A stretch of DNA of 64,000 nucleotides, from positions 126,501 through 190,500 of the forward strand of contig NZ_JH815198.1 of assembly GCF_000296445.1 (NCBI RefSeq), written 5' to 3'. Positions 54,939 to 63,459 of this stretch are shown one piece after another. The DNA is from Slackia piriformis YIT 12062 (GTDB lineage Bacteria; Actinomycetota; Coriobacteriia; Coriobacteriales; Eggerthellaceae). How positions within the stretch are numbered: position 1 is the stretch's first letter; the number at the start of each line of letters is the position of its first letter. The notes under the pieces are model-generated. The model ran no database searches, was not told the DNA's origin, and saw nothing but the letters and a program-made list of their open reading frames with translations. The position numbers were made by a program, and so were the translations under genes.

Positions 54939-55772
54939 ATGAAGAAGAAACTTTCTTTGATTTTCGCCTTCGTGGCGGCAATGGCTCTGTCTGTGGCAGC
55001 GCTTGCGGGATGCTCTTCCAACTCCAGCGAAGGCTCCGGTGCTGCTTCGGGCGATGCTGCTGCTTCAAATGAGCTTATCGTTGGTTTCGACCAGTCTTAT
55101 CCGCCGTATGGCTTCGTGGGCGATGACGGTAACTTCACCGGCTTCGACCTTGATCTTGCCGCCGAAGTGGCAGAGCGCAACGGTTGGACCGTCAAGTACG
55201 AGCCGATCGATTGGGACGCGAAGGACACCCTGCTTAACAGCGGTGCCATTACCTGCATTTGGAACGGCTTCACCATGGAAGGCCGCGAGGACGACTACAC
55301 TTTCTCTGATCCTTATATGCTTAACGGCCAGGTCATTGTTGTGAAGGCGGACAAGGGCATTGCAAGCCTTGCTGACCTTGCCGGCAAAAACGTCATTACC
55401 CAGACCGACTCTGCTGCTCTCGACGTTCTCGAAGGCGACCGTGCCGATCTGGCTGCCACCTTCGCCAACCTTGAGACCATTGCCGAGTACAACACGGCAT
55501 TCATGCAGCTCGAGTCCGGCGCCGTTGACGCTGTTGCCTGCGACCTGTCCATCGCTCAGTACCAGATGAGCGCGAAGCCCGGTGCATACGTCATGCTTGA
55601 CGAGACGCTTTCCTCCGAACATTATGCAGTCGGCTTCAAGAAGGGTGATACGGAGACCGCCGAGAAGGTCAGCCAAACCTTGAAGGAAATGTATGAGGAC
55701 GGCACCGTCGAGGAGCTGTGCAACAAATACTCCGAGTACGGCCTCTCTTTCGAAAACTGGCTCATTAAGTAA
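54939..55772 (+). CDS. Amino-acid ABC transporter substrate-binding lipoprotein
   Basis: 277 residues, ATG 54939. The signal KKKLSLIFAFVAAMALSVAALAGC ends with a lipobox (LAGC). LIVGFDQSYPPYGFVGDDG and FDLDLAAEVAERNGWTVKY are the start of the type II periplasmic binding fold, solute-binding family 3. Residues WDAKDTLLNSGAITCIWNGFT and DSAALDVLEG continue it. It captures polar amino acids or cystine and delivers them to the permease and ATPase encoded downstream at 56026 and 56704. A 253-base gap and hairpin separate it from the permease, allowing unequal expression. Confidence 0.9.
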   Translation: MKKKLSLIFAFVAAMALSVAALAGCSSNSSEGSGAASGDAAASNELIVGFDQSYPPYGFVGDDGNFTGFDLDLAAEVAERNGWTVKYEPIDWDAKDTLLNSGAITCIWNGFTMEGREDDYTFSDPYMLNGQVIVVKADKGIASLADLAGKNVITQTDSAALDVLEGDRADLAATFANLETIAEYNTAFMQLESGAVDAVACDLSIAQYQMSAKPGAYVMLDETLSSEHYAVGFKKGDTETAEKVSQTLKEMYEDGTVEELCNKYSEYGLSFENWLIK

Positions 55773-55815
55773 GGCGGTTTTCAGGTAGACTGCTGAAAGG
55801 GTTTTGAGACCTTGC

Positions 55816-55846
55816 ATCGCGGACGGGCGTCATGCTCGTCCGCGAT
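55816..55846 (+). terminator. Hairpin after the binding protein gene (attenuating stem)
   Basis: ATCGCGGACGGGC pairs with GCTCGTCCGCGAT around 5 bases; only TTTG-like bases follow, so it is a weak terminator or an mRNA-stabilising stem that raises binding-protein levels above the permease. Confidence 0.55.
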
Positions 55847-56025
55847 TTGCGCTGCAACCTCATGCGTCGTACGAAATGGTTTTGGCGAGTTTGGTTGGGC
55901 GTGGGTTTTCGATTCGGGTTTTGTGCGCATATACGGCCTGATTGGCGGCGCTATATGCGCACAGATGCTGAATCGCATTTCTCGTATGCAATGATCGCGT
56001 GCATATACAAGGAAAGGGGACTTTC

Positions 56026-56679
56026 GTGGATATTGGCACTATGCTCGGAATGCTGGGGACAGGCTTTGTGGTCACCCTGCAGATTTTCTTTCTGACCCTT
56101 GTCGGGTCTCTGCCTTTGGGCGTGCTCGTTGCCCTTGGACGCATGAGCAAGTTCAAGCCGCTTGCGTGGCTTATGCGTTTCTACATTTCCATCATGCGCG
56201 GTACGCCGCTTATGCTGCAAATGTTCTTTATTTATTTCGCGCCGTACTACATTTTCGGCATAGAGCTTTCTACCGACTCGAAATTCAACGCGACCATTAT
56301 TGCGTTCATCATCAATTATGCGGCCTATTTTGCCGAAATCTACCGCAGCGGCATCCAGTCCATTCCCAAGGGTCAGCTTGAAGCAGCCAGTGTGCTGGGC
56401 TACTCGCGCGCTCAGACGTTCATGAAGATTGTTCTTCCTCAGGTGATTAAGCGCATTCTTCCCGCCATGGGCAATGAGATTATCACGCTTGTCAAAGACA
56501 CTTCGCTTGCATTCGCCATCGGTGTCGCCGAGATGTTCAGCACGGCAAAGGCGTTGGTCGCTTCTCAGGTCAGCATGTTGCCGTTTGTGTTCGCGGCCGC
56601 GTTTTACTGGGTCTTCAACTTCGTGGTTGAAATTGTGCTCAATCGCGTCGAGAAAAAACTCAATTACTACCACGACTAA
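56026..56679 (+). CDS. Amino-acid ABC transporter permease (HisM/GlnP type)
   Basis: 217 residues from GTG 56026 (MDIGTMLGMLGTGFVVTLQI), with GAAAGGGG 7 bases upstream. Membrane segments, then MRGTPLMLQMFFIYF, AAYFAEIYRSGIQSIPKGQLEAASVLGYSRAQTF: the EAA loop that docks to the ATPase. Typical length for HisM/GlnP permeases acting as homodimer. Between the binding protein gene and ATPase gene, 24 bases before the latter. Confidence 0.92.
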   Translation: MDIGTMLGMLGTGFVVTLQIFFLTLVGSLPLGVLVALGRMSKFKPLAWLMRFYISIMRGTPLMLQMFFIYFAPYYIFGIELSTDSKFNATIIAFIINYAAYFAEIYRSGIQSIPKGQLEAASVLGYSRAQTFMKIVLPQVIKRILPAMGNEIITLVKDTSLAFAIGVAEMFSTAKALVASQVSMLPFVFAAAFYWVFNFVVEIVLNRVEKKLNYYHD

Positions 56680-56703
56680 CGTTTCTGCAATAAGGACTTA
56701 CGC

Positions 56704-57471
56704 ATGGATACTCAAAACCCTGTAGTGCGCCTGTCGCACATCAAAAAGAGCTTCGGAAAAAACGAAGTGCTCAAGGATATTTCGCTCGATGTCATGCCGG
56801 GCGAGGTTGTTGCGGTGATCGGTCCGTCGGGCGGCGGCAAATCCACGCTGCTGCGCTGCGCTACGCTGCTCGAAACGTTTGATTCGGGCGATCTGTTCTA
56901 CGATGACATGACGGTGGCCCGTACGGGGAGTAATGGGAAGGCGGAATACGCCAAGTCCGACGTCTTGCGTCGCGCGAAGATGAAATTCGGCCTGGTGTTT
57001 CAGAACTACAACCTGTTTCCCCATTACACCGTGCTCAAAAACATCATGGATGCGCCCATCTGCGTGCAGAAGCGCAACAAGGAGGAAGTGGAGCGTCAGG
57101 CGCGCGAACTGATCGCCAAAATGGGCCTCGAGGGCAACGAGGACAAGGTTCCCTGCCAGCTTTCCGGCGGTCAGCAGCAGCGCGTCAGCATTGCGCGTGC
57201 TTTGTGCATGAATCCTGAGGTCGTGTTCTTCGACGAGCCTACGAGCGCGCTTGATCCCGAGCTTACGGCCGAAGTGCTCAAGGTCATCAAGAAGCTCGCG
57301 GCAGAGCACATGACCATGGTTATCGTTACGCACGAGATGCAGTTTGCGCGCGACGTGGCCGACCGTATCATTTTCATGGATGGCGGCGTGATCGTCGAAG
57401 AAGGTCCGGCGGAGCAGGTGGTGAACAACCCGCAGCATCAGCGCACCAGGGAGTTCTTGGCTCGCTACTAG
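56704..57471 (+). CDS. Amino-acid ABC transporter ATP-binding protein (GlnQ type)
   Basis: 255 residues, AAGGA upstream of ATG 56704. Walker [30 protein letters not shown], Walker [15 protein letters not shown] and the H-loop [12 protein letters not shown] are all intact. The Q-loop lies in [14 protein letters not shown]. It energises uptake by the preceding permease. The C-terminus [20 protein letters not shown] is characteristic of polar amino-acid importers. Confidence 0.95.
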   Translation: MDTQNPVVRLSHIKKSFGKNEVLKDISLDVMPGEVVAVIGPSGGGKSTLLRCATLLETFDSGDLFYDDMTVARTGSNGKAEYAKSDVLRRAKMKFGLVFQNYNLFPHYTVLKNIMDAPICVQKRNKEEVERQARELIAKMGLEGNEDKVPCQLSGGQQQRVSIARALCMNPEVVFFDEPTSALDPELTAEVLKVIKKLAAEHMTMVIVTHEMQFARDVADRIIFMDGGVIVEEGPAEQVVNNPQHQRTREFLARY

Positions 57472-58129
57472 GGTTCGTTTCCCCGGCGGGTTTGCTTTAC
57501 GGGTCTTTCGCGCCCAGTTTGCCGACCGCGAAGGCGCCGGCTGTTGCGCGTTTTACTTACCGGTAAACGAGCTTGTCAACAAACAAATATTCACGGTTGC
57601 GGCGGCATCCTGTCTATCGGCGGGGTGCCGCCGTTGTTGGTTTTGGAGAATGATTTTCGCCTCAAACCGCAAGGACGCCTTCCAGGTTCTTTTTGTCTTG
57701 AGGAATTCGCAGAATCGTTTCAGTTGCTCGGATGCGGCTTGGTCGATGTTCTTCTTGCTACAGGGGGCTTGAATGTCGCGCTTGCATGCGCGTCCGTTTC
57801 TCGCACGCGCAAAAACTTTTCGGTGTGGTTGGTATGCATAATTTTTCAGGGTTGCTATGCGTAAAAACACACAGATGATGATTATCGTGCATTTATGCAT
57901 AATGAATCGATGTTTCATGCATTCTTGCCGAGCGCCGCACTGTGACCGCCGCTCGCTGTTTTTCATGTTTCGTAACGGTTAATAACCATGGTTAACTTTT
58001 CCCGCAAACGATAGCATGCGATGCACTCGACATGCTCGAGGCTCGCGTGACACTTGCTTGAAGTGCGCCGTTACGGCGTGTTGTAAACAGTTGTCAGGAG
58101 CATTGTTCCTCCGATAGTCAGGAGAGTCT
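57472..58129. promoter_or_regulatory. 658-base gene-free region upstream of cstA-like gene with operator-like repeats
   Basis: No supported gene. At 57977-57996 GGTTAATAACCATGGTTAAC contains three alternating GGTTA/TAACC elements, two overlapping palindromes. Between 57830 and 57905 the words TATGCATAA, TATGCGTAA and TATGCATAA recur. These could be binding sites for a regulator of the transporter. AGGAG for the cstA-like start is at 58117. Confidence 0.45.
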
Positions 58130-59686
58130 ATGGCTACGTTTCTCATTGGCTTAGCCGTCCTGCTTGTGGGCGGCTATGTGTACGGCAAATTCGTCGAGCG
58201 CATCTTCGGTCCGGATGCGCGAACGACGCCCGCGTATGCGCGGGGTGATGGTGTGAACTATGTCCCCATGAAGAAGTGGAAGAATGCGCTTATTCAGTTG
58301 CTCAACATTGCCGGCACCGGTCCGGTGCTCGGTCCTATCCAGGGTATTTTGTTCGGTCCCGTTGCGTTCATCCTCATTCCTATAGGCTGCGTGCTCGGCG
58401 GCGCCGTACATGACTACTTCAGCGGCATGATGAGCCTGCGTCACAACGGCGACCAGATGCCGGGTCTTATGAGGCGTTTCATGGGTAAAGGCGTCTATCA
58501 GATCTATAGCATCTTCGTATGCCTGCTCATGTTCTTGGTGGGCGTTGTGTTCATCTACACGCCCGGAGACATGTTGGCCGGTTCTATTCTGGGTCTTTCC
58601 ACTTCGTTTACCGATGCGGACGGCGCAATGCTCGGTATTGGCGCGCTTGCTCCCATTCTTGCGATTTATGGAATCATCCTTGTCTACTATCTGGTTGCCA
58701 CGGTCTTCCCGATCGACAAAATCATCGGCCGCATCTATCCGGTTTTCGGCGCGATTCTGCTGCTTTCCGCAGTGGGAATTTTCTTCGGTCTGTTTTTCAC
58801 GGGCGGCGTTTTCCAGCTTAACGAACTGTGGGGCGCATGGCCTGCATGGGTGAGTCTGGACAATCTTGTGCCGCTGTTCTTCATCACGGTGGCCTGCGGT
58901 ATTGTGTCTGGCTTCCACAGCACCCAGGCGTGCATCATCGCGCGTTCCGTCAACAGCGAATTCGAGGGTCGCAACACGTTCTACACCATGATGATTCTCG
59001 AAGGCTTCATTGCCATGATTTGGGCTGCAGCCGCTATGGTTATTTACAACAACGGCGTTGCCGAGGCGGGCGTGACGGGCGCTGTGGCCGTGGTGGGTCT
59101 TATCTCCAAGAGCTTCTTGGGGGAGATAGGCGGCATCATTGCCATCTTGGGCGTGGTGGTTCTGGCCATCACTTCGGGCGACACCGCATTGCGCTCGCTT
59201 CGCCTGATGATTGCCGACTACTTCCATATTGACCAGGTGAGCAAGACGAAGCGCATCCTGTTGGCGCTGGCAATCTTTGTGCCGGTCGCTGTCATCTTGG
59301 TGTACTCCAAGCTTGACCCTAACGGTTTCAACATCTTGTGGCGCTACTTCAGTTTCGCTAACGAAGCTTGTGCCGTGTTTGCCTTTGCCCTGATCAGCGT
59401 GTATCTGTTCGGGCTTCGCAAACCAGGCATCATGACCCTTATCCCGGGATCTTTCTACATGTTCGTGTGCTCGAGCTATCTGCTCAATGCGAAGATCGGC
59501 TTCGGGTTGGAATGGGGTGTTGCCTACGCGGTTGCGGGAGTTTTGACCGTTGTCTATGCCGGGTTGGTGGTTCGCGCGGGACTGGTGCGTCGCAAGCGCC
59601 TTGAAAACGGCGGTATGGCGGAGGCGAAGGCCATGGAAACGCCCGACGATTCTGCCGACAAAGCAATTGAGCAGTCCGTCGCGTAA
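58130..59686 (+). CDS. CstA-family carbon-starvation/peptide or pyruvate transporter
   Basis: 518 residues, AGGAGAG before ATG 58130. About 14 hydrophobic segments; the N-terminal FVERIFGPDARTTPAYARGDGVNYVPM and IAGTGPVLGPIQGILFGP are CstA signatures, as is CGIVSGFHSTQACIIARSV. The family takes up pyruvate (E. coli BtsT, CstA) or peptides. At 518 residues it is shorter than E. coli CstA (about 700), like many Gram-positive members. Stands alone between a long regulatory gap and a terminator. Confidence 0.9.
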   Translation: MATFLIGLAVLLVGGYVYGKFVERIFGPDARTTPAYARGDGVNYVPMKKWKNALIQLLNIAGTGPVLGPIQGILFGPVAFILIPIGCVLGGAVHDYFSGMMSLRHNGDQMPGLMRRFMGKGVYQIYSIFVCLLMFLVGVVFIYTPGDMLAGSILGLSTSFTDADGAMLGIGALAPILAIYGIILVYYLVATVFPIDKIIGRIYPVFGAILLLSAVGIFFGLFFTGGVFQLNELWGAWPAWVSLDNLVPLFFITVACGIVSGFHSTQACIIARSVNSEFEGRNTFYTMMILEGFIAMIWAAAAMVIYNNGVAEAGVTGAVAVVGLISKSFLGEIGGIIAILGVVVLAITSGDTALRSLRLMIADYFHIDQVSKTKRILLALAIFVPVAVILVYSKLDPNGFNILWRYFSFANEACAVFAFALISVYLFGLRKPGIMTLIPGSFYMFVCSSYLLNAKIGFGLEWGVAYAVAGVLTVVYAGLVVRAGLVRRKRLENGGMAEAKAMETPDDSADKAIEQSVA

Positions 59687-59717
59687 GGGCGGCTGCGCAT
59701 TGGGGCAAAGTATCCAG

Positions 59718-59749
59718 GGGGCGCCAGGCGGCACGCTTGGCGCCCCTTT
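59718..59749 (+). terminator. Rho-independent terminator after the CstA-like gene
   Basis: GGGGCGCCAGGCG pairs with CGCTTGGCGCCCC (one G-T) around GCA, followed by TTT. Confidence 0.88.
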
Positions 59750-59797
59750 GCATTTGACCGCGTTTCGCCTTGCTCCGTCCTGCGCGATGCCTTCCAG

Positions 59798-61279
59798 TTA
59801 TTCGGATTTGCTTGCAAGAATCTGGATGAGCTCTTCTTTTGATTGAATGCCCACCTTGCGATAGATGTTTCGCGCATGGGTATACACGGTGCTTTCGGAT
59901 ATCACCAGCATTTTCGCAATGTATGTACACGTATGCCCTCGTCCCAGATACGTGCTGATTTCCTGTTCGCGGGGCGAAAGCGAGAAGTCGTCCGCCAGTT
60001 TTTTACAGCGATGGGCGTAATCGTGTTCTTCGTTAGCATGCGCGGAACTGCTGCTGTGACCGGCTTCGTTTTTCCAAAATGAACCGACCGACTGGACAAT
60101 AAGATAGGCGCAATACAGCGCGGTAATGGTTTGAGGTATAAGAGGCTGCTTGTCCGATAGGAGGGCGCCCAGGGAAATTCCCGAAATGCTGAATATGGCA
60201 AAGAGGAGCGTGAAACCGGACCAGATCATGCGTGCTGAAAATTCTTGCGCATGGGTTCCCGCTATGCCAAGCGCAAGAGAGATCTGGGCGATCATGCAGA
60301 AGAAGGTGTATATGCCTGTTGAGGTGAAGTTTTCCAGCACTTCGAAGTCGCTGGCTATGGCCATGTACGAAAGCAGCATGGCTGCAGCAACGGGGGCGAC
60401 CCCTGAGAAAAGGAGCACCGATACGGGCTTGCGGCTTTTGACGAAGCAAAGAGGAGCAAGGATGAGGGCGGCAAAAAGATTGCCCAGAATTTCGGTACTC
60501 ACGGAGTCAAGTACCGACTCTCTGCTCACTCCCATATGAAACGCGAAAACCGACAGGCCTATGAGCGCAGGAACCAAAACCGACATAAAGCGCGGAAGAA
60601 GGAGGGGGTCGGTCTTCTTTTCGTTTCTGTTTGGCAAAACACTTTCTTTTCCGGCACTTTGCAAGCAATTGTCAGAGCTAGACGCAGGGCGCGTTTTTGC
60701 GGTTTTTCTGCCTGGGTCTTTTACGTGTTCGACTCTGTTCAAGGCAGAGGGGAAGAAAGACCCCAAAGCAACAAGGGCGATGGAAAGCACCGCCAGCGGC
60801 GTGGCGGCAAGGATGCTGAAAACCCAGTTGATAATCGCAGTGCTTGCGCAGACCACGCAGACAAGAAGGAGCGCCTGCTGCAGGCGAAGAGGCTCGAGAC
60901 GCTTTCCCCACCAGATTGCCACGTATGGAAGGCAAAGTCCGCATGCAATGCCGCAAAGCGTTACTGCTGTCGGGTGCGCGGGGATAACCCTGACCGAGGT
61001 GAGGATGAAATACGTCATGCATGCAACGTAGACAAAAGGGGAGGCCTTCGAATACAGCAAGAAGGCTCTTTTAAAGCCGGTTGCGCTTGTGGCCGCGTGG
61101 GCGAACAGTATGGCGGATGCGCCTGCCACAGAAACAAGCAGCGGTGTTACGAAATGCCCCATGATCTCGTTGTCCTGCAGGCATTCCTGCAAAGGGACGA
61201 CATTGGGCGAGTAAATGGGCATGGTTGCAAAAAACGCAATGAGCGCGAACGCCTCTAACGGCATGAGCTTTCTATTCAT
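59798..61279 (-). CDS. Membrane-embedded LuxR-type transcription regulator 3
   Basis: 493 residues; GGGAGGGAAC immediately precedes the ATG at 61277-61279. Hydrophobic helices from PLEAFALIAFFATM to IPQTITALYCAYLIV occupy residues about 8-400. The LuxR helix-turn-helix lies at the C-terminus: SLSPREQEISTYLGRGHTCTYI then SESTVYTHARNIYRKVGIQSKEEL. It is divergent from the Tat flavoprotein at 61498 with 218 bases between, the third regulator-reductase pair in the window. Ligand unknown. Confidence 0.87.
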   Translation of the reverse strand: MNRKLMPLEAFALIAFFATMPIYSPNVVPLQECLQDNEIMGHFVTPLLVSVAGASAILFAHAATSATGFKRAFLLYSKASPFVYVACMTYFILTSVRVIPAHPTAVTLCGIACGLCLPYVAIWWGKRLEPLRLQQALLLVCVVCASTAIINWVFSILAATPLAVLSIALVALGSFFPSALNRVEHVKDPGRKTAKTRPASSSDNCLQSAGKESVLPNRNEKKTDPLLLPRFMSVLVPALIGLSVFAFHMGVSRESVLDSVSTEILGNLFAALILAPLCFVKSRKPVSVLLFSGVAPVAAAMLLSYMAIASDFEVLENFTSTGIYTFFCMIAQISLALGIAGTHAQEFSARMIWSGFTLLFAIFSISGISLGALLSDKQPLIPQTITALYCAYLIVQSVGSFWKNEAGHSSSSAHANEEHDYAHRCKKLADDFSLSPREQEISTYLGRGHTCTYIAKMLVISESTVYTHARNIYRKVGIQSKEELIQILASKSE

Positions 61280-61497
61280 GTTCCCTCCCAGGAAAACTAT
61301 AGGTTTTATGCCTTAGAACGGGCAATACCTAATTTCCTTGATGCGGTTCCTTAATTGCCACGATGGTGGATGAAGGCCTGTTTTCGTAAGGTTTTTGACG
61401 AAAAGCGTCGGCGATGCGGCGAAAAGCGGATTTCTTGTTCGCCGTCTTGCTTGGCGCGGCTAGCACATAAAAGCGGAAGGGAAGGGGAAACGCAGCC

Positions 61498-63231
61498 ATG
61501 GAAAAGGAGCTGAGTCGTCGTAATTTCTTGAAAGGGTTGGGGGTCGTTGGCGCCACAACGGCGGCAGCCACTGCGCTGAGCGCATGCTCTCCCTCAACGA
61601 GCAAACCCGAAGAAGGTTCAACTGACGAAGTATCTCAGGGTTCAAACTGGAAGAATCCTCCTGCCGAGGTGACGGATTTCGCTCAGGAAATAGACTGTGA
61701 CGTTGTGGTGTGCGGGCATGGTTTTGCGGGTTTGACTGCGTGCCGCGAGCTTGCCGAAGAGGGCAAGTCCGTCTACCTCGTGGAAAAACAGCCCGAAGAC
61801 ACCTTTGCGCCCGTCGGGAACGAATTCGCCGCATTAAATGCATCCATTCTGAAAGAGCGCGGCGTGCCCGAGATTGACCCCGTCGAGTTCTTCCAGAACT
61901 GGATGCTCATCACGGGAAATTACCCCAATCAGGAATTGGTCATGAAATTCGCCCAGAACTCTGCGGCGAATACCGATTGGTATCTGTCTGACTTGAGCGA
62001 GGAAGACTTCGCCACCATGACCACGGCGTTCTTTCCCAAGACCGAGCATCAGCTTGACGAATTGAGCGGCGTGAAATTCTGGCCTTCGGTCTGCAGCTTC
62101 TACGGCGATTGCAATCAGAAGAAGATTCACGAATACAATCGCGCTGCCGCTCAGGCAAACGGTGCGACGTTCATGTTCGGGACCGAGGCCCAGTACGTCA
62201 TCATGAACGACGGGGCGGTTGCGGGTCTGGTTGCCTCCGACGCCAACGGCAATATCAAGTTCAACTGCAAAGCGGTTGTTATTGCATGCGGCGGCTTCGG
62301 TGGAAACCCCGAGATGATGACCGACTTGATGCCCGATATGGCTGGTGCTTTGGTTGGCGAAGAGGCGTTGAGCTCCATGTCTGCAAATGATGGCCGCGGC
62401 GTGCAGATGGCTTATTGGGCCGGCGCCCATCTTGAGACGTGTCCCATTCCCGGCATGAACATGAAGGGCCTTTCCCTCCCTGGCAAGATGAACTGCTTGC
62501 CGCAGGCGGTATGGATCGACGAAAACGGCAAGCGTTTCTGCAACGAATACTATCCTACTTCCGAGCAGCGCGGTCTTGCTACGGTGTATCGTAGCCGTAA
62601 GACGAAATTCGCAGTCCTCGATTCGAATTTCCCCGAATACCGCCAATATACGATCCCTCAACATGCGGGCTTTACGGCGAACGAGGAAAACATTGCATCC
62701 CTTCAGGAATCCCTCGACACGGCATATGCGAAATTCCAGGGAACCTACGTCGAGCCCGAAGAAAAAGAAGGCGAGCAGAGCCAAGGGCCTGTCACTCAGG
62801 TGGAATATATTGCCGATGACACGCTTGAGGGCCTTGCTGCCCAGCTCGGCCTTGAGGGCGAAGCGGCAACGAATTTCGTCGAGACCATCAACAATTACAA
62901 CGCGTATTGCGAAGCGGGCGCCGATATGGAATTCGGGCGCGACGCAAAGGTTTTGTTCCCGGTCAAAGAGCCTCCGTTCTATGCGTGCACGTTCGACCCC
63001 GTGCTCGGCGAGACCATGGTAACGTGCGGCGGCATTATCACCGACGGCGAGCAGAACGCTCTTGATGAAAACTTCGAACCTATCGCCGGCCTTTATGTCT
63101 CCGGCAACGACTGCGGTCGTCGCTTCGGCTACGAATACATCACTCCTATTCCTGGATGCAGCCTCGGCATGGCCATCACCCTTGGTCGCGAATGCGGAAA
63201 ATCCGTCGGCAAATTCCTTGAGACCGCGTAG
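61498..63231 (+). CDS. Tat-exported lipoprotein FAD-dependent reductase 2
   Basis: 577 residues from ATG 61498; GGAAGGGG is 12 bases upstream, a long spacing. LSRRNFLKGLGVVGATTAAATALSAC joins a twin-arginine motif to a lipobox. CDVVVCGHGFAGLTACRELAEEGK is the FAD Rossmann site, VVIACGGFGGNPEMMTDLM and PIAGLYVSGNDCGRRFGYEY later FAD contacts. WIDENGKRFCNEYYP resembles the substrate-domain block of fumarate/urocanate-type reductases. No FMN domain, so electrons must come from a separate partner. Regulated probably by the divergent LuxR gene. Substrate unknown. Confidence 0.88.
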   Translation: MEKELSRRNFLKGLGVVGATTAAATALSACSPSTSKPEEGSTDEVSQGSNWKNPPAEVTDFAQEIDCDVVVCGHGFAGLTACRELAEEGKSVYLVEKQPEDTFAPVGNEFAALNASILKERGVPEIDPVEFFQNWMLITGNYPNQELVMKFAQNSAANTDWYLSDLSEEDFATMTTAFFPKTEHQLDELSGVKFWPSVCSFYGDCNQKKIHEYNRAAAQANGATFMFGTEAQYVIMNDGAVAGLVASDANGNIKFNCKAVVIACGGFGGNPEMMTDLMPDMAGALVGEEALSSMSANDGRGVQMAYWAGAHLETCPIPGMNMKGLSLPGKMNCLPQAVWIDENGKRFCNEYYPTSEQRGLATVYRSRKTKFAVLDSNFPEYRQYTIPQHAGFTANEENIASLQESLDTAYAKFQGTYVEPEEKEGEQSQGPVTQVEYIADDTLEGLAAQLGLEGEAATNFVETINNYNAYCEAGADMEFGRDAKVLFPVKEPPFYACTFDPVLGETMVTCGGIITDGEQNALDENFEPIAGLYVSGNDCGRRFGYEYITPIPGCSLGMAITLGRECGKSVGKFLETA

Positions 63232-63301
63232 CGTGTCGAAGCCTGGATTCAATCCCTCCCCTTAAATTCGCTAGTCCAGGCGTTGACTGCTCGTAGGTCA
63301 G

Positions 63302-63332
63302 AGGCGCCAAGCCATGCGCTTGGCGCCTTTTG
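63302..63332 (+). terminator. Rho-independent terminator after flavoprotein 2
   Basis: AGGCGCCAAGC pairs with GCTTGGCGCCT around 5 bases, followed by TTTTGT. Confidence 0.9.
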
Positions 63333-63375
63333 TATGTGCGGATGAGCGGTGGACTTCGGCAAAACGCAAACAGCG

Positions 63376-63405
63376 GCGAAAGCCCCATCTGGGGCTTTCG
63401 CTTTG
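63376..63405. terminator. Perfect hairpin between convergent flavoprotein genes
   Basis: GCGAAAGCCCC pairs perfectly with GGGGCTTTCGC around ATCT. No long T-run on either side; probably ends the minus-strand gene at 63460. Confidence 0.6.
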
Positions 63406-63459
63406 AAACGGCGCAGTAAAAAGAGGGAGGGGCTGCGCTATGGGTTGGTTAGTACGAGG

